38,125 nt of DNA from a virus: positions 1 to 38,125 of IMG/VR virus record IMGVR_UViG_3300025736_000077, one strand, 5' to 3'. Position numbers and translations under genes: made by a program. The notes under the pieces are model-generated. The model ran no database searches. It was given only the letters and a program-made list of their open reading frames with translations, and was not told where the DNA came from. Below, piece by piece: positions 22,409 through 29,085 of the stretch. Positions within the stretch are counted from its first letter, which is position 1, and each line of letters starts with the position of its first letter.

Positions 22409-23121
22409 TTTAATTCTTTTAACCTATTTTTTAATTGAAGGCAGGCCAGAAATGCTTTTTTGTCTGCTTCATCGTTGTCTAATTCTATTGCTTCGAATTC
22501 TCCTGTTTCTTTTCCGAACCTTGCGATTATTCTCTTATCAATATTCTTCTTTGTTTCTTCCTCATAAGCAATTTGATATGCTGCTACTTGAAATCGCATT
22601 TCATCGTAGATCCCGTTACTACTCTTGAAATCTATCAGTATTAATTCTTTTCCTATCTTTCCTATTGCATCTAGGATTCCGGCGTAATGGTATTTTCTTG
22701 AATAAACTATTTTCTCGCTTTCTAACCATTTTATTTTATGTTCCTTTTGGAATTTTAAGAATGCGGTGATTCCATTAACTACTTTTTCGTCATCAGGCAT
22801 TTTTGGCTTTTTGCCTAATATCCAATTAGATACCCATTCGTGGATCTGTGTTCCAATGTCTGCTGCCTTCTTCTTGAATATCCTGTGTTGCTTGCTTGCT
22901 TCTAAAACATCTTCTTCTGTTATTCCTCCATTAACTCTTGGGATTAAATAATCTCTCATTAGGTTTATTGCCCAATACATTAATGGACCGCTCTTATCCA
23001 CTACTCCTGTAATCCCGGTGACAGAGATTAGCGATTCTCCTTCCTGGCCATAGAATCTATGTCTTTCATCATCAAATCTTATAATTGATTCTTCGCCATA
23101 TAATTTATATTCCTTCAACAT
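22405..23121 (-). CDS. RecB/Cas4-type PD-(D/E)XK exonuclease
   Basis: This 238-residue protein has a RecB-like nuclease core: IGTQIHEWVSNWI (His of motif I, about residue 92), YAGILDAIGKIGKELILIDF (Asp of motif II), IDFKSSNGIYDEMRFQVAAY (DxK plus the QxxxY motif). It is probably the 5'-3' DNA end-resection partner of the protein encoded immediately upstream, in the way lambda exonuclease pairs with Beta. Direction of digestion cannot be seen from sequence. Confidence 0.8.
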   Translation of the reverse strand: MLKEYKLYGEESIIRFDDERHRFYGQEGESLISVTGITGVVDKSGPLMYWAINLMRDYLIPRVNGGITEEDVLEASKQHRIFKKKAADIGTQIHEWVSNWILGKKPKMPDDEKVVNGITAFLKFQKEHKIKWLESEKIVYSRKYHYAGILDAIGKIGKELILIDFKSSNGIYDEMRFQVAAYQIAYEEETKKNIDKRIIARFGKETGEFEAIELDNDEADKKAFLACLQLKNRLKELK

Positions 23122-23122
23122 A

Positions 23123-23791
23123 TTATTTTACTTGATGATTTAATAATTCAGCATAGATTCTGCTTGCCTGCACTTTTGTTAGATTTTTCCAATCAATCGT
23201 TATCTCTGTTTCCTTCTCTATTTGTTTGACGGTATCTATCCCCATCTCCTTTGCAAGCTTTTTTATCTTTTCCTTTTCGGGTTCTACTGCCATTATGTTT
23301 TTGACTTGGTCTTTCTTTACTCCTTCTATGGGTTCATTTCCCTTTTTCATTTCCTCTGCTGGAGTGCTTTCATAGCCAGTCATTTTGATCACCCAGCCGA
23401 TTAAATTCCGGTAGGCCTTTCCTATCGCTCTTGTTTGCGCCATTGATAAAATAGCATATTCGTCAAATGTTTTTTTCTTTGATTCTTCTTTTGAGCAAAT
23501 AGCATATCCACTGGCCATTACCTCTTTTGTTTTGACCGCTACTATTTCTGCTTGAGCCATCCATTTGTTTGTTCCTAGACTTTCCACTTTTACTATTCTT
23601 GGGAATAATCCCATAAGGCCACCTGCAAATTGCCATCCCTCTACCATTACATAATTCTTTCCTGCGATGTTTGCATAAAGATTATTCTTTACTATATGGT
23701 CTTTTAATAGATTTGCCATCTTCACCATTTGAAGTGGTTTGTCTATTTCATAAACTTTTTTTGTTTGAAGTGTATTTTTTGTTTTTTCCAT
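23123..23791 (-). CDS. Putative single-strand annealing/recombination protein
   Basis: This 222-residue protein has a folded core at about residues 15-140 (GKNYVMVEGWQFAGGLMGLF, IVAVKTKEVMASGYAICS, YAILSMAQTRAIGKAYRNLI, MTGYESTPAEEMKK). The AQTRAIGKAYRN helix resembles the conserved helix of Rad52/ERF-type annealing proteins. The C-terminus is a Lys-rich helical tail. It sits directly before a RecB-like exonuclease gene with one base between, the usual pair for phage recombination. The family call is tentative and rests largely on that pairing. Confidence 0.5.
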   Translation of the reverse strand: MEKTKNTLQTKKVYEIDKPLQMVKMANLLKDHIVKNNLYANIAGKNYVMVEGWQFAGGLMGLFPRIVKVESLGTNKWMAQAEIVAVKTKEVMASGYAICSKEESKKKTFDEYAILSMAQTRAIGKAYRNLIGWVIKMTGYESTPAEEMKKGNEPIEGVKKDQVKNIMAVEPEKEKIKKLAKEMGIDTVKQIEKETEITIDWKNLTKVQASRIYAELLNHQVK

Positions 23792-23859
23792 AATTATTTC
23801 TCGGAGGAAGAAAGAACTGCTGAAGCTAACTTCCTTCCCCCTCCAAGTATCACCAGTTT

Positions 23860-24156
23860 TTAATTGTTTTTGTAATCTTCGCTTGGGTCAGAATCTTCTG
23901 CCCGGCTTAAATCTTCCATCATATCTTCTCGGCTTCGTTCCCATTCGTCCATTCCTTTGGCGTCCTGTTCCTCTAAATTATCTTCTAATTCTTCCTCTAA
24001 TCCCATATCTTTAATAGTTTCTCCGGTTGTTTCGTATATCTGGTTTCTGACTTTCCATTCCATTACAGCTTGACCTGCTTCTTCTTTAGTCATTAGCCCC
24101 TTTTTGATAAGGTCTTTAAACATAGAGGGGGTTAAATCTTTTATTGTTTTATCCAT
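23860..24156 (-). CDS. Acidic early protein (98 aa)
   Basis: This 98-residue protein has a helical N-terminus (DLTPSMFKDLIKKGLMTKEE) and a strongly acidic second half (LEEELEDNLEEQDAKGMDEW, SRAEDSDPSEDY). Such acidic proteins can act as DNA mimics or binding inhibitors, but there is no specific evidence for that here. The AAAGGTCG element lies 24 nt before the ATG. The 68 nt between it and the next gene hold an imperfect GGAGG/CCTCC hairpin. Confidence 0.5.
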   Translation of the reverse strand: MDKTIKDLTPSMFKDLIKKGLMTKEEAGQAVMEWKVRNQIYETTGETIKDMGLEEELEDNLEEQDAKGMDEWERSREDMMEDLSRAEDSDPSEDYKNN

Positions 24157-24157
24157 G

Positions 24158-24346
24158 TTATTTAGTTCTTAATTTTTTGCCGACCTTTAAGTTATATTTC
24201 CCAGTTTCTATTTTTAGAAATTTGATAAACCTCTCTAAAAACTCTAAATCAAATCCTTCATCCACCACCACCTTAACCTTTGCTATCTCTTCTATACCTC
24301 CACTATTTATAATAAAATCGTATGGTCTTTTTGATGTTTCACTCAT
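24158..24346 (-). CDS. Small early protein (62 aa)
   Basis: This 62-residue protein has YDFIINSGGIEEIAKVKVVV, then a helix (FLERFIKFLKIETGKYNLKV). Function unknown. It starts 4 nt after the upstream stop, and its last codons contain the AAAGGTCG element that precedes the next gene. Confidence 0.45.
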   Translation of the reverse strand: MSETSKRPYDFIINSGGIEEIAKVKVVVDEGFDLEFLERFIKFLKIETGKYNLKVGKKLRTK

Positions 24347-24350
24347 AACT

Positions 24351-24584
24351 TTATTTTATTTGGTTTATAATGCTTCGGCCTTTCTCCTTTAATTGTCTTA
24401 CCAATTTACAAGTTCCTTCAGACCATTCAAGGGTATGGTGTTTTAATCCCTTTGCCGCCATTTTTTCTTGTCCCTTTCTTATAAATTCATCTATTTTATC
24501 CTTATCCTTTGTTTCCCATACTTCGCCCAAATCTATCGGCTCATTACAATACTTTTTTATTATTTTCTTTTCTGTGTATTTCAT
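24351..24584 (-). CDS. Small early protein (77 aa)
   Basis: This 77-residue charged protein contains CNEPIDLGEVWETKDKDKID and a helical C-terminus (CKLVRQLKEKGRSIINQIK). It begins one base after the stop of the 55-residue membrane protein (TAATATG), which suggests coupled translation. No family was recognised. Confidence 0.45.
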   Translation of the reverse strand: MKYTEKKIIKKYCNEPIDLGEVWETKDKDKIDEFIRKGQEKMAAKGLKHHTLEWSEGTCKLVRQLKEKGRSIINQIK

Positions 24585-24585
24585 A

Positions 24586-24753
24586 TTACTTGGCTACCTT
24601 TATTGCGAATATAGAATAGGAAAGGAAATATCCGTAAACTGCTATTGCTATAATAGCGTCTGGGTCTGATTCAGTTAGTAAAATAACCGAACCTATAAGA
24701 CCAAGAGATGATATCACTATTCCTATAATAGACATTACTTTTAAACTTTTCAT
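24586..24753 (-). CDS. Two-pass membrane protein (55 aa)
   Basis: An ATG at 24753 opens a 55-residue frame with two hydrophobic segments (SIIGIVISSLGLIGSVILL and AIIAIAVYGYFLSYSIFAI) joined by an acidic turn (TESDPD). The AAAGGTCG element lies 25 nt before the ATG, inside the end of the upstream gene. Function unknown. Confidence 0.5.
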   Translation of the reverse strand: MKSLKVMSIIGIVISSLGLIGSVILLTESDPDAIIAIAVYGYFLSYSIFAIKVAK

Positions 24754-24771
24754 TTTATTTTAGTTCTTATT

Positions 24772-24921
24772 TTATTTGCGACCTTTATTATAATCTATGC
24801 CGAGAGGATAAGTTATAAAATATCCTTTGGCGTGTTTGGCGCATACTTTAATCCAAGCGCCATTCTCTTTGACTTGCCCGATAGCTGTATTATTACATTT
24901 GCTACATTTTATTTTTTTCAT
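24772..24921 (-). CDS. Small zinc-ribbon-like protein (49 aa)
   Basis: An ATG at 24921 opens a 49-residue frame. It has CSKCNNTAIG and VCAKHAKGYFITYP, a C-x2-C ... C-x2-H pattern fitting a zinc knuckle. It is the first gene after the promoter at 24971-24944, with a leader of only about 15-20 nt. Role unknown, possibly regulatory. Confidence 0.5.
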   Translation of the reverse strand: MKKIKCSKCNNTAIGQVKENGAWIKVCAKHAKGYFITYPLGIDYNKGRK

Positions 24922-24943
24922 AGTTTTCCACAGGTCTATTATC

Positions 24944-24971
24944 AGTATAGCAAATCAGGAAGTTCTGTCAA
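24944..24971 (-). promoter_or_regulatory. Internal early promoter
   Basis: TTGACA at 24971-24966, a 16-nt spacer and TATACT at 24949-24944. Two further TTGAC units lie just upstream, at 24981-24977 and 24989-24985, giving three copies within 23 nt inside the 3' end of the HTH gene. They could be operator half-sites, perhaps for that HTH protein. Confidence 0.75.
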
Positions 24972-25125
24972 CCCCTGTCAATTCGTCAACAGCATTCCAA
25001 ACCCATTGCCGACTTCTTTTAAGAATAGCGCCAACCTCCCGAGTAGTTAATCCTTGCTTATAAAGTTTTAAGGCCTTCTTCTTTAATTCCATATTCTTTT
25101 GTTTTTGATATTTTGATAATGCCAT
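24955..25125 (-). CDS. Small helix-turn-helix regulator (56 aa)
   Basis: Starting at MALSKYQKQKNMELKKKA (ATG 25125), this 56-residue protein is little more than a helix-turn-helix: ALKLYKQGLTTREVGAILKR followed by the recognition helix SRQWVWNAVDEL. The start was chosen because a promoter (25160-25132) ends 6 nt before it. The longer frame from 25182 would begin upstream of that promoter. It lies directly before, and overlaps, the promoter of the following operon, so control of that promoter is a natural guess. Confidence 0.65.
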   Translation of the reverse strand: MALSKYQKQKNMELKKKALKLYKQGLTTREVGAILKRSRQWVWNAVDELTGVDRTS

Positions 25126-25131
25126 TCTTCT

Positions 25132-25160
25132 ATAATAATCTATTTGTAAATGTTTGTCAA
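25132..25160 (-). promoter_or_regulatory. Promoter for HTH gene, leaderless arrangement
   Basis: TTGACA at 25160-25155, a 17-nt spacer and TATTAT at 25137-25132. The ATG at 25125 is 6 nt after the -10 box, leaving no room for an untranslated leader. Confidence 0.7.
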
Positions 25161-25232
25161 TAGTAGCCGACCAATAACTCAACTTTTAATTTTAAACCTC
25201 TTAAAAAGCCAATTAGACCCTATGTTTTTCAG

Positions 25233-25355
25233 CTATTTTGCCCTTAAACCCTCAAATTGATGTTTATTGATAACTCTATATCCATTTTTAACTATCATAG
25301 GGAAGCTTACTTTATATTTTATTCCACCAATTTTTATTTCTTTTGGGAAATTCAT
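25233..25355 (-). CDS. Small early protein (40 aa)
   Basis: An ATG at 25355 overlaps the stop of the upstream gene as ATGA. The 40-residue product starts MNFPKEIKIGGIKYKVSF. The PKEIKIGG-x-x-YKV start resembles the N-terminus of longer phage proteins, so this may be a shortened version. Function unknown. Confidence 0.45.
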   Translation of the reverse strand: MNFPKEIKIGGIKYKVSFPMIVKNGYRVINKHQFEGLRAK

Positions 25356-25546
25356 ATTTCTAAAATTAAGTTTTTGCCGGATTCCCGTTCCGTTAAATTA
25401 GGATACTCTCTTAAAAAATATCCCTCTAAACATAGCGAGCAAATTCCGACCTTTTTTCCTTTATAAGATACCAAGTATAAAGAATCAGGTTCTTTACAGA
25501 TAGAACACTTACCTTGTTTTATATATTTTAGGTGGATTTCTTTCAT
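25352..25546 (-). CDS. Small zinc-binding protein (64 aa)
   Basis: This 64-residue protein has two Cys pairs (CSICKEPDSLYLVSYKGKKV, then CSLCLEGYF) fitting a treble-clef or ribbon zinc site, and a charged C-terminus. It overlaps the next gene by 4 nt. Function unknown, with a nucleic-acid-binding accessory role possible. Confidence 0.5.
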   Translation of the reverse strand: MKEIHLKYIKQGKCSICKEPDSLYLVSYKGKKVGICSLCLEGYFLREYPNLTERESGKNLILEI

Positions 25547-25580
25547 AGTTTTAATTGATTATTTTTAGTTTTATTTTATT

Positions 25581-25838
25581 TTATTTTCTTGTTGAAATAC
25601 CTTTGTTTTTACAAAATTCCTCATAAGTTATCCCTGTTAAAATTACTTCTTCCAGAAACTCTCTCACTAAATCTAACCCCTTACCATTCGGATATTTATT
25701 ATCTTCACATTGCCCTATTAAGAAAATTATTTTCCCAAGTTCATCAAACGAAGGTATCCAAACTTCATCGTTATCAAACAAAACTTTAACCCACTCTTTA
25801 TTTTCTGTATATAAAATTTCTATTTTTCTTACTTTCAT
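25581..25838 (-). CDS. Small early protein (85 aa)
   Basis: Starting at MKVRKIEILYTENKEWVKVL (ATG 25838), this 85-residue acidic protein has a beta-like first half (VLFDNDEVWIPSFDELGKI) and a helical end (VREFLEEVILTGITYEEFCK). Family not recognised. The end of the inserted HNH gene overlaps its first 41 nt. Confidence 0.45.
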   Translation of the reverse strand: MKVRKIEILYTENKEWVKVLFDNDEVWIPSFDELGKIIFLIGQCEDNKYPNGKGLDLVREFLEEVILTGITYEEFCKNKGISTRK

Positions 25839-26442
25839 AGTGATTGTCCCGATAAGCTTTACTAATTTTCCTATACATATCTTCTCCCCATTCTCCAAGA
25901 GCCCAATTGATTGCCCAAATCGTTAATCTTATATTGTCTTTTGTATATCCTTTTTTACTATCTATTCTATCCACACTGGGACTAAAAGGATTAGTTCTAA
26001 ATTCTTTTCTTTTATTTATATCCATAGGAATTTTAGTCAAAGCACAAATTCCTTTTTGTTTTTTAAATAATTCTACAAGATAACTAATATCAATATCTAT
26101 CGGTATTTTTTTTCTTTCCGCCCTTGTTCTTGCCTGCATAACACAACTTAATAATTTTTTTCTTAATAATTTCTTATAAGGATCAAAATTTATAGTTTGA
26201 GCATCACTTATCTTTTTAGATATTCTTTGTTTTCTTCTTTTGTCTCGTAATAATTCTTTTTTTTCTTCGGGCAAAAGATGATAAGAAACAATATGATGCC
26301 CCCTATTAAACATTTTACCAATATCCCTTAATGAATATCCTTTTTTGGCATAAAATCTAAAACCCTCAATCTCTTTTTCAGAAATCTTCCTCCATAACTT
26401 TTTCGTTGTTCCAACTGCTTTTCTTTTATTTATCCCACTCAT
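25798..26442 (-). CDS. HTH-HNH homing endonuclease
   Basis: This 214-residue protein starts at MSGINKRKAVGTTKKLWRK (ATG 26442). Its N-terminal helix-turn-helix (EGFRFYAKKGYSLRDIGKMF, then HHIVSYHLLPEE) is followed by a basic linker and an HNH-like region with GICALTKIPMD, PSVDRIDSKKGYTKDNIRL and a C-terminal Asn helix. The DRID...KGYT-x-DNI signature is a known HNH variant, lacking the classic double His. A promoter ends 6 nt before the ATG, with its -35 box on the stop codon of the methyltransferase. It is probably mobile. Confidence 0.8.
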   Translation of the reverse strand: MSGINKRKAVGTTKKLWRKISEKEIEGFRFYAKKGYSLRDIGKMFNRGHHIVSYHLLPEEKKELLRDKRRKQRISKKISDAQTINFDPYKKLLRKKLLSCVMQARTRAERKKIPIDIDISYLVELFKKQKGICALTKIPMDINKRKEFRTNPFSPSVDRIDSKKGYTKDNIRLTIWAINWALGEWGEDMYRKISKAYRDNHYESKKNRNFIYRK

Positions 26443-26448
26443 ACTTTC

Positions 26449-26477
26449 ATTGTATTTTATATTATGGATTAAGTCAA
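26449..26477 (-). promoter_or_regulatory. Promoter for HTH-HNH gene, leaderless arrangement
   Basis: TTGACT at 26477-26472 (overlapping the upstream gene's TGA), a 17-nt spacer and TACAAT at 26454-26449. The ATG at 26442 is 6 nt downstream. Confidence 0.7.
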
Positions 26478-27346
26478 GTATTCGCTTGATCTCCCCAGTA
26501 TTTCCACCCTTTTCTTTTTTTATTGTTTCTGGCAAAGAGCTCTAAATATTTTTGATTTGGATAGAGTTTTTCTATAATCTCATAAACAATCTCTGGTTTT
26601 TGAGAATGAGGCAATCTATTTGCTTCAATCACCGATGAAACATATTCTTTACTTAGAGGTAAAAAAGATCCTTTTATACAGATTAATAAAAGTTCGTGGC
26701 AACCACGAACATAAAATCCTATACCAGGTTTTCCCCCTTTTTTAACATAAACCATATTAGTTTTGTAAGAAAAACCCCAATTTTTAATTACTTCAAAACC
26801 TTCTTCTAAAATAGGATTAGTGATCCAGAGAAACAAAACAGCGTTTTCCGTTGTTAAATCTTTTATTAGCATTCCCGAAAGTTCTTCAATCGTCATTGTC
26901 GGATATTCCTTATCAACCGCTCCTTCTACTCCTGTATTTTTATAAGTCCAAGGCGGGTCTGCCAGTAAAACACTATATTTTCCCTCTGGCAGTTCTATTT
27001 TTTCTTTTTTGGGTTCGGGCAGATATAGATTACATATTTTATTCCAAGAAATGTTTTTGCCTTCTAATAGTTTATCTAATTTTGGATATTTTTTAGCAAA
27101 TTGAATTGCTCTCCAAATTGTTCTTTTACTTTGTCCTAAAGATTGTGACACAGTGTGACACAATCTTTCTCCATAAATATCAGAGCGTTTAAAATTATCA
27201 TTTTCTTCTAAAATCCTTTTTCCTAATAAGTGATAAGTTTTAATTAAAGTTAATCTATAATTCCATATCCCCTCAACCATAAGTGCCTGACAATCTTCTA
27301 TTAATCCTTGATACCAATCTTCTGTTTTTATTAATTCTTTATTCAT
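26474..27346 (-). CDS. MT-A70 family adenine methyltransferase
   Basis: Starting at MNKELIKTEDWYQGLIEDC (ATG 27346), this 290-residue protein has a helical N-terminal domain (about 1-115, DUF1016-like layout). The MT-A70 catalytic domain follows: YSVLLADPPWTYKN (catalytic DPPW), YPTMTIEELSGM, VLFLWITNP, RGCHELLLICIKG and the end motif ELFARNNKKRKGWKYWGDQ. It should methylate adenine N6 in DNA, protecting phage DNA from restriction or marking it. TATAAT lies directly before the ATG without a clear -35 box. Confidence 0.88.
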   Translation of the reverse strand: MNKELIKTEDWYQGLIEDCQALMVEGIWNYRLTLIKTYHLLGKRILEENDNFKRSDIYGERLCHTVSQSLGQSKRTIWRAIQFAKKYPKLDKLLEGKNISWNKICNLYLPEPKKEKIELPEGKYSVLLADPPWTYKNTGVEGAVDKEYPTMTIEELSGMLIKDLTTENAVLFLWITNPILEEGFEVIKNWGFSYKTNMVYVKKGGKPGIGFYVRGCHELLLICIKGSFLPLSKEYVSSVIEANRLPHSQKPEIVYEIIEKLYPNQKYLELFARNNKKRKGWKYWGDQANT

Positions 27347-27379
27347 ATATATTATATATTTAATTTTCGGCGGCACAAT

Positions 27380-27994
27380 TTATTTCCAAGTAATATCTTT
27401 TTCTTTTAAGGCGAACTCAAGCCACTGGCTTCCGTCTTTTGGCAAGACCCACCATTTTCCCTTCGACTTTCTCATTTCTAAGTCATTATAATAAGGTTTC
27501 TTTTTAAAAGAAGATGTTGTTCTTCTTACGTTCTTTATACGTTCTTTATTACACGGTATAACGGGAAGCCCCTTGGACGATTTGGGAAGCCCCTTGGACG
27601 ATTTGGGAAGCCCCTTGGTAGGGGGGTCTATTTGGGAAGCCCCTTTGTAAAACTCTGTATTCATAGCCCAAATGTTGTTTATTTGATAGGCACTAACCCA
27701 TTGATAACCACCAGCCGTCATAACTTGCCTTTTTCCTAAACTATCTATCCATTTATGTTTTATAAGATATTTTAATGATTTCTTAATTGTTTCTCTTCTT
27801 AAATGTAATTGCTTAATTAAGTAACTATAAGAAGGATAGCAGTAATTTCTCTTGCCATCTCCTGCTAATCTTTTTAGTTGTAGATAAAGTGCTTGGTCTA
27901 TGGCGGTTGAATTATTAAGAATATAGTTTGGAATTATTGTAAAACAATCTTTATCCCCACTGTCGTCTTTTATATGTAGTTTTTCTTCTTCCAT
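27380..27994 (-). CDS. Replication initiator-like HTH protein
   Basis: This 204-residue protein has an N-terminal winged-helix domain (FTIIPNYILNNSTAIDQALY, RNYCYPSYSYLIKQLHLRRE, SLKYLIKHKWI), the layout of HTH_36-type replication initiation proteins. Residues ~123-140 are GLPKSS repeats. The C-terminus is basic with WWVLPKDGSQWLEFALKEK. Four DNA repeats lie inside the gene, as lambda ori lies in gene O. It is the first gene of the early operon, behind a strong promoter and an unusual leader. No helicase gene is seen, so the host helicase is probably recruited. Confidence 0.65.
   Translation of the reverse strand: MEEEKLHIKDDSGDKDCFTIIPNYILNNSTAIDQALYLQLKRLAGDGKRNYCYPSYSYLIKQLHLRRETIKKSLKYLIKHKWIDSLGKRQVMTAGGYQWVSAYQINNIWAMNTEFYKGASQIDPPTKGLPKSSKGLPKSSKGLPVIPCNKERIKNVRRTTSSFKKKPYYNDLEMRKSKGKWWVLPKDGSQWLEFALKEKDITWK
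27563..27645. repeat. Four direct repeats, candidate origin iterons
   Basis: GGGAAGCCCCTT occurs four times, starting at 27563, 27584, 27605 and 27634 (spacing 21, 21 and 29). The first three share a longer unit including TTGG. They are GC-rich in an AT-rich gene and code for the GLPKSS repeats of the initiator-like protein. A partial match (GGAAGCCC) is at 28039. Use as an origin is inference by analogy with lambda O. Confidence 0.6.
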
Positions 27995-28009
27995 AATTTT
28001 GTCTTATAA

Positions 28010-28065
28010 AAAAAGCGGGCAACTAACGACAAATTAGGAAGCCCGCTTTTTCTGTGTCGTTAGTT
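28010..28065 (-). promoter_or_regulatory. Interleaved stems in initiator leader (attenuator/pseudoknot)
   Basis: In the leader RNA, 28065-28055 can pair with 28031-28021 (11 bp, AACTAACGACA/TGTCGTTAGTT). Separately, 28051-28041 can pair with 28020-28010 (11 bp, AAAAAGCGGGC/GCCCGCTTTTT). The second stem is followed by seven U in total and looks like an intrinsic terminator 15 nt before the ATG. The strands alternate a-b-a'-b', so the stems either exclude each other or form an H-type pseudoknot. This suggests control of read-through into the replication operon. Confidence 0.75.
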
Positions 28066-28104
28066 TTTATTATTATATCCATAGTATTGTTTACTTATTG
28101 TTTA

Positions 28105-28132
28105 ATTATATACCTTTAAGATACTATGTCAA
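28105..28132 (-). promoter_or_regulatory. Main early promoter
   Basis: TTGACA at 28132-28127, a 16-nt spacer and TATAAT at 28110-28105, both full consensus. The leader to the initiator-like gene at 27994 is about 100 nt and holds the interleaved stems. The shared 20-bp box begins 5 nt upstream. Confidence 0.85.
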
Positions 28133-28137
28133 ATGTC

Positions 28138-28157
28138 CTCACTCTGTTAATAACTTT
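28138..28157 (-). promoter_or_regulatory. Shared 20-bp promoter box, copy 2
   Basis: Identical over 20 nt to 19058-19077, and similarly placed just upstream of a TTGACA box. Two such copies at the two main leftward promoters suggest one factor acts on both. Confidence 0.7.
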
Positions 28158-28159
28158 AT

Positions 28160-28413
28160 TATCAGGCGGGGAGGCGTTATACCTCGCCTATGTTTCCCGC
28201 CAGCCGTCCTGTGCCTTTTTAAGGACTTATGAGATAACTGGTATAAGATTATCTCGCAATGTTGTAGTTGTCCTATAATCTCGGGACAGACAATCTTATA
28301 AGATAGTCAACACGCAGTATTAAGACCAGCCTGCCGTATTCTATATTCCCTTAACAGGTTTATAAGTACGAACAGGCTCGTCGGGGGTAGGCACGTAGAC
28401 CTACGACATACCC
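28160..28413 (-). other. Densely structured intergenic region
   Basis: This 254-nt stretch has no credible gene. Read as minus-strand RNA it holds successive stems: GGGGTA/TACCCC around CGTA/TACG (about 28413-28382); AGCCTG/CAGGCT enclosing CGTA/TACG and TATA/TATA (about 28378-28328); ATAAGATTGTCT with AGATAATCTTAT (12 bp with one G-U); GTCCT/AGGAC; and GGCGGG/CCCGCC around AGGCG/CGCCT (about 28201-28165). GAGATAA can instead pair with a downstream TTATCTC. It could be a phage RNA, a terminator region or an origin element. The function is unknown. Confidence 0.55.
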
Positions 28414-28539
28414 CTATTCTTCAGTATCTTCGGTAGTTTCCTCTGTTTTTTCTTCTGTTTTTTCTTCATCTCCTCCCTTAGGAGTATCAACTGGTGCTTC
28501 AGTTTCAGGAGTTTCGTCTTCTAATTGATTATATAACAT
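28414..28539 (-). CDS. Small acidic protein (41 aa)
   Basis: An ATG at 28539 opens a 41-residue frame rich in Glu and Thr (ETPETEAPVDTPKGGDEEKT, then EKTEE/TTEDTEE), with little sign of a fold. The AAAGGTCG element lies 23 nt before the ATG. It is the last gene of the lysis block. Function unknown. Confidence 0.45.
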   Translation of the reverse strand: MLYNQLEDETPETEAPVDTPKGGDEEKTEEKTEETTEDTEE

Positions 28540-28569
28540 ATTATTTATTTATTGGTTTTTAGCGACCTT

Positions 28570-29022
28570 TTATTGCCAACATTCCTCCGAACTTTTCCAA
28601 TCCTTAGTTCCGTTTAATTGATAAAGATATTCACAGCAATCCAGATTATCTTTTGGGTTATAAGCATCTAATTCTCTGTCGAGTCCCTTTTCACATAACT
28701 CCAAAGTAGAGTTTATAATCTGCCCCAGTCCTTTTGCTGAACTATTTGGGTTCTTGGCATTAGGGTCAAATCCCGACTCACACTTGATTATCTTATAAAG
28801 AGTTTCATTAACAACCGTTCCTAATACTTGAAACTTTGGTATATAAGGGATTCTTGGAGCTTTTACTGAGTTTCCTTGAATATATACAAAGGAGATTTCA
28901 GTTGGGTTTTGTTTAATAGATAAAAAGCCTATTACATAACCAATCACAAAACACATTACCAAAAACACTATCGCCATCAGAATTAAATAAATCCAGATTC
29001 TTTTATTATATGGGTCATCCAT
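28570..29022 (-). CDS. Membrane-anchored lysozyme-like (SLT) protein
   Basis: This 150-residue protein has one N-terminal transmembrane helix (WIYLILMAIVFLVMCFVIGY, about 10-32). A short lytic-transglycosylase-like domain starts at about residue 74: LYKIIKCESGFDPNAKN (catalytic Glu), then SSAKGLGQIINSTL, NPKDNLDCCEYLY and SSEECW. The Cys residues could form disulfides outside the membrane. A good ribosome-binding site (AGAGGTGAT) precedes the ATG, and a TTGACA box lies at about 29087-29092. It probably cleaves peptidoglycan at entry or at lysis. Confidence 0.75.
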   Translation of the reverse strand: MDDPYNKRIWIYLILMAIVFLVMCFVIGYVIGFLSIKQNPTEISFVYIQGNSVKAPRIPYIPKFQVLGTVVNETLYKIIKCESGFDPNAKNPNSSAKGLGQIINSTLELCEKGLDRELDAYNPKDNLDCCEYLYQLNGTKDWKSSEECWQ

Positions 29023-29085
29023 AAGATATCACCTCTTACTTTATTGTCCCATATTAAAAAACAATGTCAAGCTATTTATCCCCAG

